Assembly (NCBI RefSeq): GCF_040222815.1
Contig: NZ_JAVKCH010000036.1
Location: 202,114-266,113 of the forward strand
Direction of reading: 5' to 3'
Length of the DNA stretch: 64,000 nucleotides
DNA from: Imperialibacter sp040222815
Lineage (GTDB): Bacteria; Bacteroidota; Bacteroidia; Cytophagales; Cyclobacteriaceae
Shown here: piece after piece, positions 24,051 to 33,115 of the stretch
How the letters are laid out: every line of letters starts with the position of its first letter
Position numbering within the stretch: the first letter of the stretch is position 1
The notes under the pieces: generated by a model
What the model was told of the DNA's origin: nothing
The model's input: the letters and a program-made list of their open reading frames with translations, nothing else
Databases searched by the model: none
Program-made: the position numbers and the translations under genes

Positions 24051-25274
24051 TTATACATAAAAATCGACTTTCTGATAATGCTTTAAAAGCTCTGTCATAC
24101 GGTCGGGGTCTTCTCCCTTGAAGTTGATAGTGCCAAAGTGATTGCCAAATCCTCCACGGTCGCCACTGATTTTCTGACCTTCGTAGGGCGGAACCAGGCT
24201 GTGCTCAATGAAGTAAGGGTCGTTGTTGAGCTCTTCGGGTATTTCAAGTTTCGAAAACTGACGCTTGTGAGGATAGATCATCACGTTGCCATGGTAATAC
24301 TTCGGTTTGAAGCCCTTTGGAGGGAATATTGCATCCAGCTCTTCGTCGGTTGCATTCGGATCGTGCGAGACCACAAAAGCTGCCAGAGCGTCGAACTCGT
24401 ACGACTTGGAGCAAAGCTCAAGAATGTGTCCGCCGGGAATTCTACAGGCAGTTTCTCCAAAATTCAGCTCATCGTTTTCGGTAAGGAACCATTCGGGATG
24501 TACCATACCAAACTCAATACCGAAAATATCGACCATTTTCTGCACCTGTTTGTGGATCAACTCACGCTTGGTTTCCAAAAAGTTGCCTTCAGGAATAAAA
24601 TTAGAATACCCGAGTTTCACATACTCGGTGATATTGAGGAACCTGATTTTGCCTTTATGGATAAATGCTTCACAGGAAAACTCCCTGCCTGGCAAGTGAC
24701 TCTCAGCAAGACATGGGAAATCGCCATCTTCGCATTCTTCGTCTATTTGAGCCATTGACTTCAACAGGCGATGGCCAACAGTACCGGCCGAGGCAAAGGG
24801 CTTGATATGTACCCAGCTATCCGATTCGCCTTCCAGTTGCAGATTGGCTTCGTTCAGTCGCTTCATAAAGGCCTTCACACCGTCTTTGCTATACACCTCT
24901 TCAAACAGACCAACCCTCAGTCCTCCAATAAGGGCTTTGCGCTTCATGATGGCCTTGTTTCGAAAAAGAAAAGCCCGGTTAAGTACCCTGGGGTCATTTC
25001 TGTAAATTGAATTCAGTGCTCCGGCCCATTCTACTGTTTCCTCGTAAAGCGGAACAGCCACGTCAGCGTTATATGGTTTTAGCTTTTCAACAAGGTCAAG
25101 CGAATTGGAAGTGTCACTCCACTCATCTAGCTGGTAGGGAACAAATGGTATGTTATGTTCGGCTGCATATGGTTCGAAATCCGGAAATGACACCACTACA
25201 TAGGGTTTTCCTAATTTTTGCATACTTTCTATTACAGGCAGACTCCAGCCCATCAGTGCGAAACATTTTGCCAT
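24051..25274 (-). CDS. ATP-grasp family ligase
   Basis: The 407-residue cytosolic protein has an N-terminal Rossmann-like pre-ATP-grasp part (residues 1-100, with NADVAVPLYEETVEW), then an ATP-grasp fold: K158 in WVHIKPFASAGTVG, E191 and the hinge LAESHLPGREFSCEAF, and the metal-binding strand HPEWFLTENDELNFGETACRIPGGH (E274, R278). Enzymes of this type use ATP to join a carboxylate to an amine or thiol through an acyl phosphate, as in amino acid and dipeptide ligases. The substrate cannot be read from the sequence. It is the first gene of the three-gene unit with the Cys-His-Asn protein and alr, and the 380-bp region upstream has room for regulation. Confidence 0.85.
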   Translation of the reverse strand: MAKCFALMGWSLPVIESMQKLGKPYVVVSFPDFEPYAAEHNIPFVPYQLDEWSDTSNSLDLVEKLKPYNADVAVPLYEETVEWAGALNSIYRNDPRVLNRAFLFRNKAIMKRKALIGGLRVGLFEEVYSKDGVKAFMKRLNEANLQLEGESDSWVHIKPFASAGTVGHRLLKSMAQIDEECEDGDFPCLAESHLPGREFSCEAFIHKGKIRFLNITEYVKLGYSNFIPEGNFLETKRELIHKQVQKMVDIFGIEFGMVHPEWFLTENDELNFGETACRIPGGHILELCSKSYEFDALAAFVVSHDPNATDEELDAIFPPKGFKPKYYHGNVMIYPHKRQFSKLEIPEELNNDPYFIEHSLVPPYEGQKISGDRGGFGNHFGTINFKGEDPDRMTELLKHYQKVDFYV

Positions 25275-25656
25275 AATCGTGTTGGTTTAAAAGGTGAAAA
25301 ATTCAAAATGGATGCGGAAAGGACAGAGGCGGCTTGCAAGTGGGAGCGGAAGCTGATCGACTGTCTGATAAAGGCATACATGTCCTCTCTTAGATTGCTG
25401 CATCTATAAGAACAAGAGGATACAGGCCACTATCGTTCAAAAAAATTTGAATTCATTGAAATAAGTCAATGATGTGTTACAATAGTTACATTTAAAGCGT
25501 AATTCGGATGCACAAGCAGAAAAAGACTCCACACAGGAAGTCTCTTTCGCCAATCAACTATTAAACAAACTTTTATGCTGCCGTGCGGAACTGCCCTACA
25601 TAATAGTGGAGTTGAGTGGAGCCCGCATGCATTGAAGGGGCAAATGCAACCTGCTG
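25275..25656. other. Intergenic region upstream of the ATP-grasp unit
   Basis: No gene is seen. The promoter of the minus-strand ATP-grasp unit must lie here or in the first 100 bp. A 16-bp palindrome TTCAAAAAAATTTGAA lies near 25437-25452. A hairpin with a T run on the minus strand at 25520-25548 fits as terminator for the gene ending at 25657. Confidence 0.5.
25520..25548 (-). terminator. Probable terminator of the small TolQ-like gene
   Basis: On the minus strand AAGAGACT pairs with AGTCTTTT (8 bp with one G-T pair) around an 11-base loop, and the T run forms the end of the stem. It is about 110 bp downstream of the stop codon at 25657. Confidence 0.5.
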
Positions 25657-26025
25657 CTATTTGTTGGCTTTGTAGTGTAGGCCAAACCAGATAAGCCTTG
25701 TGACAACAAAAATAAGCATGCCGTAGATGCTGGTGATGCTTGACACCTTCAGCCCACCTGCCAGCATGGCTTGCGATACCTCTCCAATTTGCTCGATTGC
25801 CTGGAAGGCCATGAACATTCCAATGAGTTGACCAAGCACTCCAGTGACAAGGGCCAGTAGTCCAAAGAACTTTACATAGTCCAGCCTCCTTTTGACTTCG
25901 TCACCTTTCAACCCTTTGGAGAAGATATCTGAGGCAGAAAGCCCGCTGAAGATCAATGCAGCAAGAAACATTAGCGTAAGAACTGACATGAATTCTATTC
26001 CGCCCATCCAAAATAATTCAAACAT
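25657..26025 (-). CDS. Small MotA/TolQ/ExbB-like membrane protein
   Basis: The 122-residue protein has three hydrophobic helices: about 8-30 (FMSVLTLMFLAALIFSGLSA), 52-73 (FFGLLALVTGVLGQLIGMFM) and 95-115 (ITSIYGMLIFVVTRLIWFGL). The central phrase GQLIGMFMAFQAIEQIGEVSQAMLAGGLKVSSITSIYG matches the conserved core of the MotA/TolQ/ExbB proton channel family, in a shortened form. In Bacteroidota such short versions occur next to LytS/LytTR pairs, and here a LytS kinase gene starts 210 bp away in the opposite direction. No partner of the ExbD type is adjacent, so whether it makes a proton channel is open. Confidence 0.8.
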   Translation of the reverse strand: MFELFWMGGIEFMSVLTLMFLAALIFSGLSASDIFSKGLKGDEVKRRLDYVKFFGLLALVTGVLGQLIGMFMAFQAIEQIGEVSQAMLAGGLKVSSITSIYGMLIFVVTRLIWFGLHYKANK

Positions 26026-26235
26026 AGTTGTAAAGATTTAAGGGTTTAAAAAAACATCCAGGGCAATCTTACGGTTTTTAGCCAGGCAAAATGGGCAAAG
26101 TAGACGGAGTTGCCGACGATGTCGGTGGACAACCACTTTTCGGGGGGATTCTACATTTTTGGTAAAATACCTGCCGAAAATGGCATTTCGTCGACTTTCA
26201 CGGTAAGATTTAGAATTTATCGGCATTTTGCAGCA

Positions 26236-27336
26236 ATGATAAGCGATTATCTCAACAAGTTGGTCTATTCAAAAGGTGGTAGAGTGCTGGCCCACGTGGT
26301 CTTCTGGTGGCTCTCTCTTGCTTTCCTGATGGTTTATTTTGCCAGGATAAGTAGCGATTATGGCTTCTCTCTGCGTTTTGCGTGCCTCATGTTGCCGGTG
26401 GCGATGGGCACCACTTACTTCATTAATTACAACCTTGTACCTAAGTACCTCCTTACGAGAAGCTACGGCAAGTTCATGTTGTATTTTTTGTACACACTTA
26501 TTGTGTCGATGTATTTCCAGATGTGGGTAATTGCGCTCACCTATATCTCCATCGCTGAGTACAACTATGAGAAACTAGGGCCGGTAGCCGGGGATTTCAT
26601 TTTTCAGCCGGTAGGTCTTTATTCTATCGTACTGTTGGGTGTCGCTCTTAAGTTGCTGCGACTTTGGATGAAAGCTGAGCGAGAAAGGGCCGAATTGAAA
26701 AGTGCCAGCCTCGAAGCAGCGCTGAAGCTGAAGGAAGCAGAACTGCAGTTGCTCAAGGGTCAAATACACCCTCACTTTTTATTTAACACCCTCAATAACC
26801 TCTACGGTTTGGCATTGGAGAAGTCGGATGTTCTCCCTGTTAGCATCCTGCGCCTTTCCGAACTGCTCGACTTTCTTCTGTACAGAAGCAATAAGCCATT
26901 GGTGCCACTGGCCGACGAGATTAAGTTAATGAAGGATTACATAGCACTGGAAGAACTTAGGTTTGAAGAAAGACTTCGGCTTGAGTTGGATATTCAGGCC
27001 AACGGGAATGACTGTAGTATCGCACCTTTTCTCCTTTTTCCATTTGTGGAGAACGCCTTCAAGCATGGCTTTATGCAGGACGACCAGCAGCTTTTTCTAT
27101 CCATTTCAATCCATACAAAAGGTGAGCGACTTTACCTCACAGTGGCCAATTCATTCTCAAAAAACGAGAAGGAAGCGGGGCAGCTTGGCGGGGTGGGGCT
27201 GTCAAATGTGAGGAAACGTTTGGAGTTGCTTTATCCGGGCAGCCACGAGCTCACAATTGAGAACAATGAGCAGCACTTTATTGTAAACCTGGAACTTGAC
27301 TTAAAGACAAAAGATGATGTCGGAAGCGACTCGTAA
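26236..27336 (+). CDS. LytS/YehU-type sensor histidine kinase
   Basis: The ATG at 26236 gives 366 residues starting MISDYLNKLVYSKGG; longer forms in the same frame run through low-complexity leader sequence. Four membrane helices span about 20-150 (HVVFWWLSLAFLMVYFA, then ACLMLPVAMGTTYFI, MLYFLYTLIVSMYFQMW and GLYSIVLLGVAL). A coiled coil leads to the His_kinase domain (PF06580 type) with QIHPHFLFNTLNNLYGL as phosphoacceptor motif, then FPFVENAFKHG and GGVGLSNVRKRLELLYPG as the ATP-binding motifs. It phosphorylates the LytTR regulator encoded next, whose gene overlaps it by 23 bp. The stimulus is unknown. Confidence 0.93.
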   Translation: MISDYLNKLVYSKGGRVLAHVVFWWLSLAFLMVYFARISSDYGFSLRFACLMLPVAMGTTYFINYNLVPKYLLTRSYGKFMLYFLYTLIVSMYFQMWVIALTYISIAEYNYEKLGPVAGDFIFQPVGLYSIVLLGVALKLLRLWMKAERERAELKSASLEAALKLKEAELQLLKGQIHPHFLFNTLNNLYGLALEKSDVLPVSILRLSELLDFLLYRSNKPLVPLADEIKLMKDYIALEELRFEERLRLELDIQANGNDCSIAPFLLFPFVENAFKHGFMQDDQQLFLSISIHTKGERLYLTVANSFSKNEKEAGQLGGVGLSNVRKRLELLYPGSHELTIENNEQHFIVNLELDLKTKDDVGSDS

Positions 27337-28027
27337 ATGCATGATTGTTGATGATGAGCCGATTGCCATTCGGGTGATCAGGGGCTATCTGCTGCAAATT
27401 GGTGGCTTCGAAATAGTGGCTGAGTGCCGCTCGGCCACGGAGGCATTTCAGCTTTTGCGCAGCCATTCCATCGACCTTATTTTTCTCGATATTCAAATGC
27501 CTAAGCTCACAGGTCTCGACTTCCTGAAGGCACTTCAGCACCGACCAAAGGTGATTTTGGTCACGGCCTACCGGGAATATGCCATTGAGGGTTTTGACCT
27601 GGATGTGGTGGATTACCTGCTCAAGCCAGTTTCTCTGGAGCGGTTCATGAAGGCGGTAGATAAATTTTATCAATTGTCGGAGGGCAATGCAAAAGTGCAG
27701 GCAGCGACCACGCAAACACCAGCGTCAATATTCGTAAAATCAGATAGAAAAACCGTAAAAATAGTGCTGGAGGACATTCTTTACATAGAAAGCTACAGCG
27801 ACTATATCAAGATTTTCACCGCTGACGAGACGATCATTACAAAAGAGAGGATTAGCCATATCGAGCATAGCCTACCTGCCGTTTTTGTCAGAACACATCG
27901 GTCATTTGTGATCAACAGTGCACAGATAAAGTCATTTACCAACGAGCACGTCAACGTTGCAGGCAAAGAGGTGCCCATCAGCCGGAGCTACAAGGAAGAA
28001 GTGCTGTTAAGGTTCCAAAGCCTTTAG
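27314..28027 (+). CDS. LytTR-family response regulator
   Basis: The 237-residue protein has a receiver domain with D13-D14 (IVDDEP), phosphoacceptor D59 (IFLDIQMP), a threonine in LVTAYREYAI and K in YLLKPVS, followed after a linker by a LytTR DNA-binding domain (about 135-237, IFVKSDRKTVKIVLEDILYIES, then FVRTHRSFVIN and VPISRSYKEEV). It binds DNA as a dimer through beta strands. The second methionine is an equally good start. It overlaps the LytS kinase gene, with which it forms a two-component system. The convergent TonB-dependent receptor gene lies 27 bp downstream and is one possible target. Confidence 0.95.
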   Translation: MMSEATRKCMIVDDEPIAIRVIRGYLLQIGGFEIVAECRSATEAFQLLRSHSIDLIFLDIQMPKLTGLDFLKALQHRPKVILVTAYREYAIEGFDLDVVDYLLKPVSLERFMKAVDKFYQLSEGNAKVQAATTQTPASIFVKSDRKTVKIVLEDILYIESYSDYIKIFTADETIITKERISHIEHSLPAVFVRTHRSFVINSAQIKSFTNEHVNVAGKEVPISRSYKEEVLLRFQSL

Positions 28028-28054
28028 CCGCTCTCGGGTCCCCCGTTAGCTTGT

Positions 28055-30799
28055 TTAGTTGGTTTTGATCTCTTCGAAATCGTCCTGGCTGGCTCCCACT
28101 GAGAAATGCCGGAAATTGTAGGTAAAAGAAAGCATCACATACCGGTTAAGCACATTCGACTGCGTATCCTCAATGTAAATTTCGGATATATTTCTTCGGA
28201 TATTGTTGTTCTGCTTCAGGATGTCGTACACATTCAAACTTACTTCACCAAGCTTGTTTTTGAACAACTTTTTACCCACACTCATGTTCCAAAGAGTGAA
28301 GCTGTTGTCGAAACCGGCAGAAAGCCCTGCGTTGATTTGATGCCTCACGTCTGTTCTGAACGTGAAGCCGTTTCCGAAGATCATGTTGTAGTTGAGCCTG
28401 GTAGTTTGAGTGAAGAAGTTATTGTTGAGCGCCGGCCGCAGGCTGTTCTCCACCACATTGTATCTCGACCAGGTGGCCACCCTGAAGTCGATATTTTCAC
28501 TGATGTTGCTGCTTAGCGAAAAGCCAAGGCGGTAGTTCCATGAGTTGGCCAGGTTGAGCTCATCGTTGATGAGGCCAGGTCTGCTTGTATAATTGACTCC
28601 ACCATTGAAGTTGACATTTGATTTGATCAGCGAGAATGGCTGGCCATAACTCAGGTATGACCTGAATTCCTTGTACCCATCCAGGTTAACCGGGCTTATG
28701 AGCTGAGAGCCTTTCTCGAGTACCACCCCTTCACCAACGGTAGTTTGTTCTTCGGCAATAAAGGTGCTGGTTCCGATATAGTTCCCGGTGAGTTCGGTGT
28801 GGGCATAAACAAACATCGACCTGTTCGTTTCGGGGTTATTTGATCTGATCCTGGTCCTTATTCTGTTGGTATAAGTTTGGTTAAGATCTACATTTCCTGT
28901 GCGAAGTTGAAGCGGGTTTGAGTTGTCAATAACGTCCTGTAGCTGTCCTATTTGTGGTTCCCTGGTCCAGGTGCGGTAATCTAATTCGATATTGGTATTG
29001 TCCGTAAATTTGTAGCGAAGCCGGGACGATGGCAGCACGCTGTTGAAGCGTCGGTTGAGCGTGTATTCCCTTGGGAACTGCTGGTCATTCTTTAGCTTGG
29101 CATCCTGATATTCCACTTCTACCTGCGCAGTAAGTTTTTTTAGTGTGTACTGGTAGCCCAGCTCTGTTTCTTGCGTAAAGTAACTGTTGTCGAAGGTGTT
29201 GCTCAGCGCCTGGTCGAGCAGGGTGTAGTCATCAAACTGCTCCGAAAAGTCGTACAGTCTTCTGTCAGAATCATTGATTCTGTCTCCCATTGTATGTTCC
29301 AGTTCAATCCGTCCGTTGGCACCGACGGGCTCAGTATAGGAAGCGTTGACCCTCCAGTCGTGCCCCCTTCGGTTCCACTCAATATTTTGCTTGAGCAACT
29401 CACTGCTGTCAGCCGACTGATAGAAAATATTTTCAGCCAGTCTGTACCTGTCATCGGTGTTGATGTGAAAGCCGTTTCGGAGGTTGATGGTGAACGCCCT
29501 GCCCTTTTTTTCAAATTGATGGTTGTACATCAGGTTATTGAAGTAGTCTAAATCGAAAAGATCGAATGAAGAGCTGTTTTCGGTTTGATTCAAAGGGCCA
29601 AAGTCGGTTGTTGTGCGACCGAGGAAGTTGGAGTTGCGGATGTTGTTGCCGAAGGAAGCAGATGGCCGCCAGATGATCCTGTTGTTGTCGTTGATCTTGT
29701 AGTCAACTTTCATAAACACCCGGTGTTCGGCGTTAGTGGCATTGTTGTAGCTGCTTTCTGAGTAAACCTGCCCTGAGTCGGACGGGAGCACATATTCTCT
29801 GAACCTGGTTTGGGTGGTTTCATCCTTCCTGTGATTGTACAGATAGCTGCCACTTACCTCCAGTGACTTTGCCCAGGTATCTGCAAAGTTCACTGCGATG
29901 GCGTTGTTATTGATGATTCCATCCTGGGTCCTGCTGTCGGCACTTGCATTGGGGCTTGCCGAGTAGTTGAGAATATTGATGTTGTTACTCAGGCCCGAGA
30001 TAGTTACCCGACGGTCGCCATTGAACATGTTGAGGTTAGCGCCTGCCATGTACCGTTGATCAGTACCAGCTCCCACCGACGTTTTTCCAAACTGCCCTCT
30101 TCTGCGATTAGGTTTCGTAATGATATTAATGGTCTTTATTCTTTCGCCATCGTCGAACCCCGTTAGCTCGCTCTGATCGCTCTTTTTGTCAAACACCTGA
30201 ATACTTTCTATAACGGAGGCTGGCAAACTTTGCAAGGCTGCCTGCACGTCCCCACCAAAGAATGGCTTCCCATCGATAAGAATTCGTTGAACATTTTCGC
30301 CCTGGGCTTGCATCACGCCATCCACCATAGCAATGCCCGGCATCTTTTGTACCAGGTCTTCAGCGCTGGCGTCGGGCACTGTTTTGAAAGCCACGGCATT
30401 GAAAACGGACGTATCTCCTTTCTGCTCACTCATCATCGCCTGAGCGGTGACTTTTACTTCTTCAAGCGTAGTGGTTTCTTCTTCGAGTAAAATGTCTCCA
30501 AAGGAAATATCCTTTGCACCGACTGTTACATTTTTTATCACCGTCTGATAACCTATGTATTGAAACTGAAATCTGTAGCTACCCGGTTCTACTTTTTCCA
30601 GTTTGAATTTTCCTTCGAGATCAGTTACCACCCCCATTGAGGCTGGGGGAGAGCTTAGTTTTTCACCCAGCACGGTGGCACCAGGTAGGCCGGAGTAATC
30701 GTTGGCTCCTTTTATTGTTCCCGAAATGGAGACTGTTTGGCCATGGGCAGCAAGAAACGAAAACAACAGGGATATAATGGTAAGAAGTCTTAACATCAA
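28055..30799 (-). CDS. TonB-dependent outer membrane receptor with carboxypeptidase-like extension
   Basis: The 914-residue protein has a signal peptide (to about residue 20, AAHG), a carboxypeptidase-regulatory-like domain (about 23-112, VSISGTIKGANDYSGLPGATV, then YIGYQTVIKNVTVG), a plug domain (about 115-235, VVDVQ-like start EVKVTAQAMM, then DLVQKMPGIAMVDG and ILIDGKPFFGGD) and a long beta-barrel of the OMP_b-brl_3 type ending in YVMLSFTYNFRHF. The end does not have the usual terminal aromatic residue; a short tail (SVGASQDDFEEIKTN) follows. There is no SusD partner, so a role in siderophore, peptide or other uptake or in surface export is possible. It is a single gene, convergent with the LytTR regulator. 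Confidence 0.9.
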   Translation of the reverse strand: MMLRLLTIISLLFSFLAAHGQTVSISGTIKGANDYSGLPGATVLGEKLSSPPASMGVVTDLEGKFKLEKVEPGSYRFQFQYIGYQTVIKNVTVGAKDISFGDILLEEETTTLEEVKVTAQAMMSEQKGDTSVFNAVAFKTVPDASAEDLVQKMPGIAMVDGVMQAQGENVQRILIDGKPFFGGDVQAALQSLPASVIESIQVFDKKSDQSELTGFDDGERIKTINIITKPNRRRGQFGKTSVGAGTDQRYMAGANLNMFNGDRRVTISGLSNNINILNYSASPNASADSRTQDGIINNNAIAVNFADTWAKSLEVSGSYLYNHRKDETTQTRFREYVLPSDSGQVYSESSYNNATNAEHRVFMKVDYKINDNNRIIWRPSASFGNNIRNSNFLGRTTTDFGPLNQTENSSSFDLFDLDYFNNLMYNHQFEKKGRAFTINLRNGFHINTDDRYRLAENIFYQSADSSELLKQNIEWNRRGHDWRVNASYTEPVGANGRIELEHTMGDRINDSDRRLYDFSEQFDDYTLLDQALSNTFDNSYFTQETELGYQYTLKKLTAQVEVEYQDAKLKNDQQFPREYTLNRRFNSVLPSSRLRYKFTDNTNIELDYRTWTREPQIGQLQDVIDNSNPLQLRTGNVDLNQTYTNRIRTRIRSNNPETNRSMFVYAHTELTGNYIGTSTFIAEEQTTVGEGVVLEKGSQLISPVNLDGYKEFRSYLSYGQPFSLIKSNVNFNGGVNYTSRPGLINDELNLANSWNYRLGFSLSSNISENIDFRVATWSRYNVVENSLRPALNNNFFTQTTRLNYNMIFGNGFTFRTDVRHQINAGLSAGFDNSFTLWNMSVGKKLFKNKLGEVSLNVYDILKQNNNIRRNISEIYIEDTQSNVLNRYVMLSFTYNFRHFSVGASQDDFEEIKTN

Positions 30800-31248
30800 A
30801 TAGTTATGCTAGTAGTATAAAAATAGGAAATAAGTGTACCTGTGCTTTGATAACTATTCTTCAAAGTCATTATTTAGGACACGTTTAAGCTATTGAGTAT
30901 ATGATGTAGCTATTTTCTGTCGGCCAAATTCAGCGCCCGATAGAGTGTGTAACCAGTCTATAAAAGTAGGCTCCACATTAGAATAGTGAAATTGTAATTT
31001 TTTAAAATGCTATTTCACCGGTTGAATGGTACGGAGTTGTTAAAAATTGTCACGAAATGCTGCCAGGTGAAACACTGGAGTTCTTTATGCGGTTAGTCGT
31101 GCCCAATGGATGGAATAGCCACGCCTTACAGTTACTTTGCCCAGCTGCACTCACGTATGGGCCACAAACATAAAATGGGAGGGAAGGGAAGAAGGAAAAA
31201 AAGCCGGATGGAGAAGAGCTTTATCCGTTAAAAAGGAAAAAGGAGAGC
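30800..31248. other. Intergenic region between the TonB receptor and gldC
   Basis: No gene, tRNA or clear repeat is seen in 449 bp. The first 200 bp are A+T-rich and should hold the promoter of the minus-strand receptor gene. The part next to gldC (31160-31248) is purine-rich (GGGAGGGAAGGGAAGAAGG). Confidence 0.5.
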
Positions 31249-31584
31249 TTATTGCTCCCCTTCTTTTTGCAGGTAAGTAACCAGTTTGTCACATAATGCA
31301 TTCATTTCTTGCGACATAAATTCGTCTCCAGTGGCATTGAGCACGCTCTGCGCCATGCCGCCGATGCAGTCTATATAGAAACGTTTCATGTCGGGCACTT
31401 CCATATCTTTCGTCCATAAATCGATGCGGAGCGTGTTTTTTTGGTCGGCATCCCACAAGGCCAGGGCTATGGCGTTGGTTTCGCTGAGCTCTTCACCCGC
31501 CTTTTCGTCGGCATCCCAGATTATTTTCTCCGGGACACGGTTTTCGTCCATTTCAACAGTAAAACGTATTTCTGACTTGTTCAT
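31249..31584 (-). CDS. gldC: Gliding motility protein GldC
   Basis: The ATG at 31584 gives 111 residues (MNKSEIRFTVEMDENRVPEKI), matching GldC in length and sequence: IWDADEKAGEE, AIALALWDADQKNTLRIDLWTKDMEVPDMKRFY and a helical C-terminus. Longer frames run into the upstream peptidase gene. GldC is a small soluble protein needed for full gliding motility in Flavobacterium johnsoniae. Its biochemical role is not defined. It is the last gene of a nine-gene minus-strand run, 10 bp after the M48 peptidase gene. Together with the T9SS sorting domain at 7532 it supports a gliding Bacteroidota host. Confidence 0.93.
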   Translation of the reverse strand: MNKSEIRFTVEMDENRVPEKIIWDADEKAGEELSETNAIALALWDADQKNTLRIDLWTKDMEVPDMKRFYIDCIGGMAQSVLNATGDEFMSQEMNALCDKLVTYLQKEGEQ

Positions 31585-31594
31585 TAATGCTTTA

Positions 31595-32416
31595 TTATTC
31601 AGGTAAACTATTCTTAAAGTCCTCGTAAGAGGCAGGCGCAAGTGGAGCGGTGTCGCAGCCCAGCTCGGTCGCTTTGGCATTGATGTCTTCCACTCTTGAC
31701 GCAGGATCTGGGTGTGTGCTAAGAAACTTCGGTGTTTTGCCAGCCTGATCGCTATCGATTAGTTTTTGAAAGAAGCTATAGGCGCCATTGCAGGCGTATT
31801 TGCCCTCTGCCAGGTAAATCACAGAATACTCGTCAGCCTCTGATTCGTTGTCACGGCTAAATGCCAGGGTGGTTGCATTTCCGGCAACAGCTCCAGCAAT
31901 TTCTGCCAGCTTTGAAGGGTTTTGGCCAAGGATAACGTTGAGTACCAGTTGAAGACCATATGCCTTCTGCATCTGCTGCATACTGTGTCTTCTATCGGCG
32001 TGGGCAAGCTCATGCCCCATTACGCCAGCCAAGTCGTCTTCCTGCTCAAGGTATTTGATTAAACCTGTGTATACGTAAATGTACCCGCCAGGCGTAGCAA
32101 ATGCGTTGAGTACTTCGTCATCATGGATAATGTGGATTTTCCAGGCAAATTCATCTTTATATTCGATTTTGCCACTGTTTAAGATTTCGTCTGTTATTCC
32201 CTGAAGGTAGGCATACGCTTCAACATACTCTGTCTCGTCCAAAACCGGGTATTCAGCCGGGTTGGCAGCAATTTCATCACTTACCTGCTTACCCAGGTCA
32301 ATATCATTTTGCAAAGAGAAGAAAACAGGCAATCCACCACCATCGTCATCATCTTTTTTACAAGCAACTATGGCCAAAAGAAGACCTGCAATCCAAAAGC
32401 TTTTAAGAATTTTCAT
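31595..32416 (-). CDS. M48-family metallopeptidase lipoprotein
   Basis: The 273-residue protein starts with a lipoprotein signal (MKILKSFWIAGLLLAIVAC, lipidated C19) followed by an acidic stretch (KKDDDDGGG) and an M48 peptidase domain with the zinc site HELAH (MGHELAHADRRHS), the glutamate ligand in NESEADEYS and a late THPDPASRVEDI. It resembles BepA/LoiP/Oma1-like periplasmic proteases that act in outer membrane quality control. It lacks TPR repeats. It lies between scoB and gldC with gaps of about 10 bp, so it is probably cotranscribed with them. Confidence 0.93.
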   Translation of the reverse strand: MKILKSFWIAGLLLAIVACKKDDDDGGGLPVFFSLQNDIDLGKQVSDEIAANPAEYPVLDETEYVEAYAYLQGITDEILNSGKIEYKDEFAWKIHIIHDDEVLNAFATPGGYIYVYTGLIKYLEQEDDLAGVMGHELAHADRRHSMQQMQKAYGLQLVLNVILGQNPSKLAEIAGAVAGNATTLAFSRDNESEADEYSVIYLAEGKYACNGAYSFFQKLIDSDQAGKTPKFLSTHPDPASRVEDINAKATELGCDTAPLAPASYEDFKNSLPE

Positions 32417-32427
32417 TTATGTTATGT

Positions 32428-33090
32428 TTAATTAATCCTCATTTCAGGAATCTCACCTACTACAATAAGCTTGCCAGCTGTGGAAGCTTTTATTTCTTCC
32501 ACACTCACGCCCGGAGCTCTTTCGAGCAGCTTGAACCCGCCTTCCGGCAGCACTTCCAGCACGGCGAGGTCGCTTACTATTTTCTTCACACATCGAATAC
32601 CCGTCAAAGGTAGTGTACACTCCTTTAATAATTTCGATTGGCCATCTTTGCTTTTGTGTTGCATAGCCACTATGATATTCTCAGCAGAAGCAACCAGGTC
32701 CATCGCTCCCCCCATGCCCTTCACCATTTTGCCGGGGATTTTCCAGTTGGCGATGTCACCATTTTCCGACACCTCCATAGCACCCAAAATAGTCAAATGT
32801 ATATGCCCCCCACGGATCATGGCAAAGCTGTCGGCCGAACTGAAAAGGGAAGAGCCAGGTATCATAGACACTGTTTGTTTCCCAGCATTGATCAAGTCGG
32901 CATCTACTTCATCTTCAGTAGGGAAGGGGCCAATGCCCAGCAGGCCATTTTCCGATTGCAGCACCACGTCGATGCCCTCAGGAAGGTAGTTGGCCACCAG
33001 GGTAGGGATACCTATGCCCAGGTTGATGTACATGCCATCCTTTACCTCCTGGGCTATTCTTTTGGCTATGGCTATTTTATCTAATCCCAT
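32428..33090 (-). CDS. scoB: 3-oxoacid CoA-transferase, subunit B
   Basis: The 220-residue cytosolic subunit carries the catalytic glutamate in LQSENGLLGIG, the N-terminal AKRIAQEVKDGMYINLGIGIPTLVANY and MVKGMGGAMDLV. With subunit A it moves CoA between succinyl-CoA (or another acyl-CoA) and acetoacetate, opening ketone body and acetoacetate use. It lies 25 bp after scoA and 11 bp before the M48 gene. The exact acyl-CoA preference (SCOT or AtoDA type) cannot be fixed from sequence; the length and motifs suit the SCOT-like group. Confidence 0.93.
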   Translation of the reverse strand: MGLDKIAIAKRIAQEVKDGMYINLGIGIPTLVANYLPEGIDVVLQSENGLLGIGPFPTEDEVDADLINAGKQTVSMIPGSSLFSSADSFAMIRGGHIHLTILGAMEVSENGDIANWKIPGKMVKGMGGAMDLVASAENIIVAMQHKSKDGQSKLLKECTLPLTGIRCVKKIVSDLAVLEVLPEGGFKLLERAPGVSVEEIKASTAGKLIVVGEIPEMRIN

Positions 33091-33115
33091 TGGTTCAATA
33101 TTTAAACGGCTACAG

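Noticed and set aside
25218..25409. 63-residue plus-strand frame across the start of the ATP-grasp gene
   Set aside because: It overlaps the start of a well-supported gene on the other strand and has no recognisable features.
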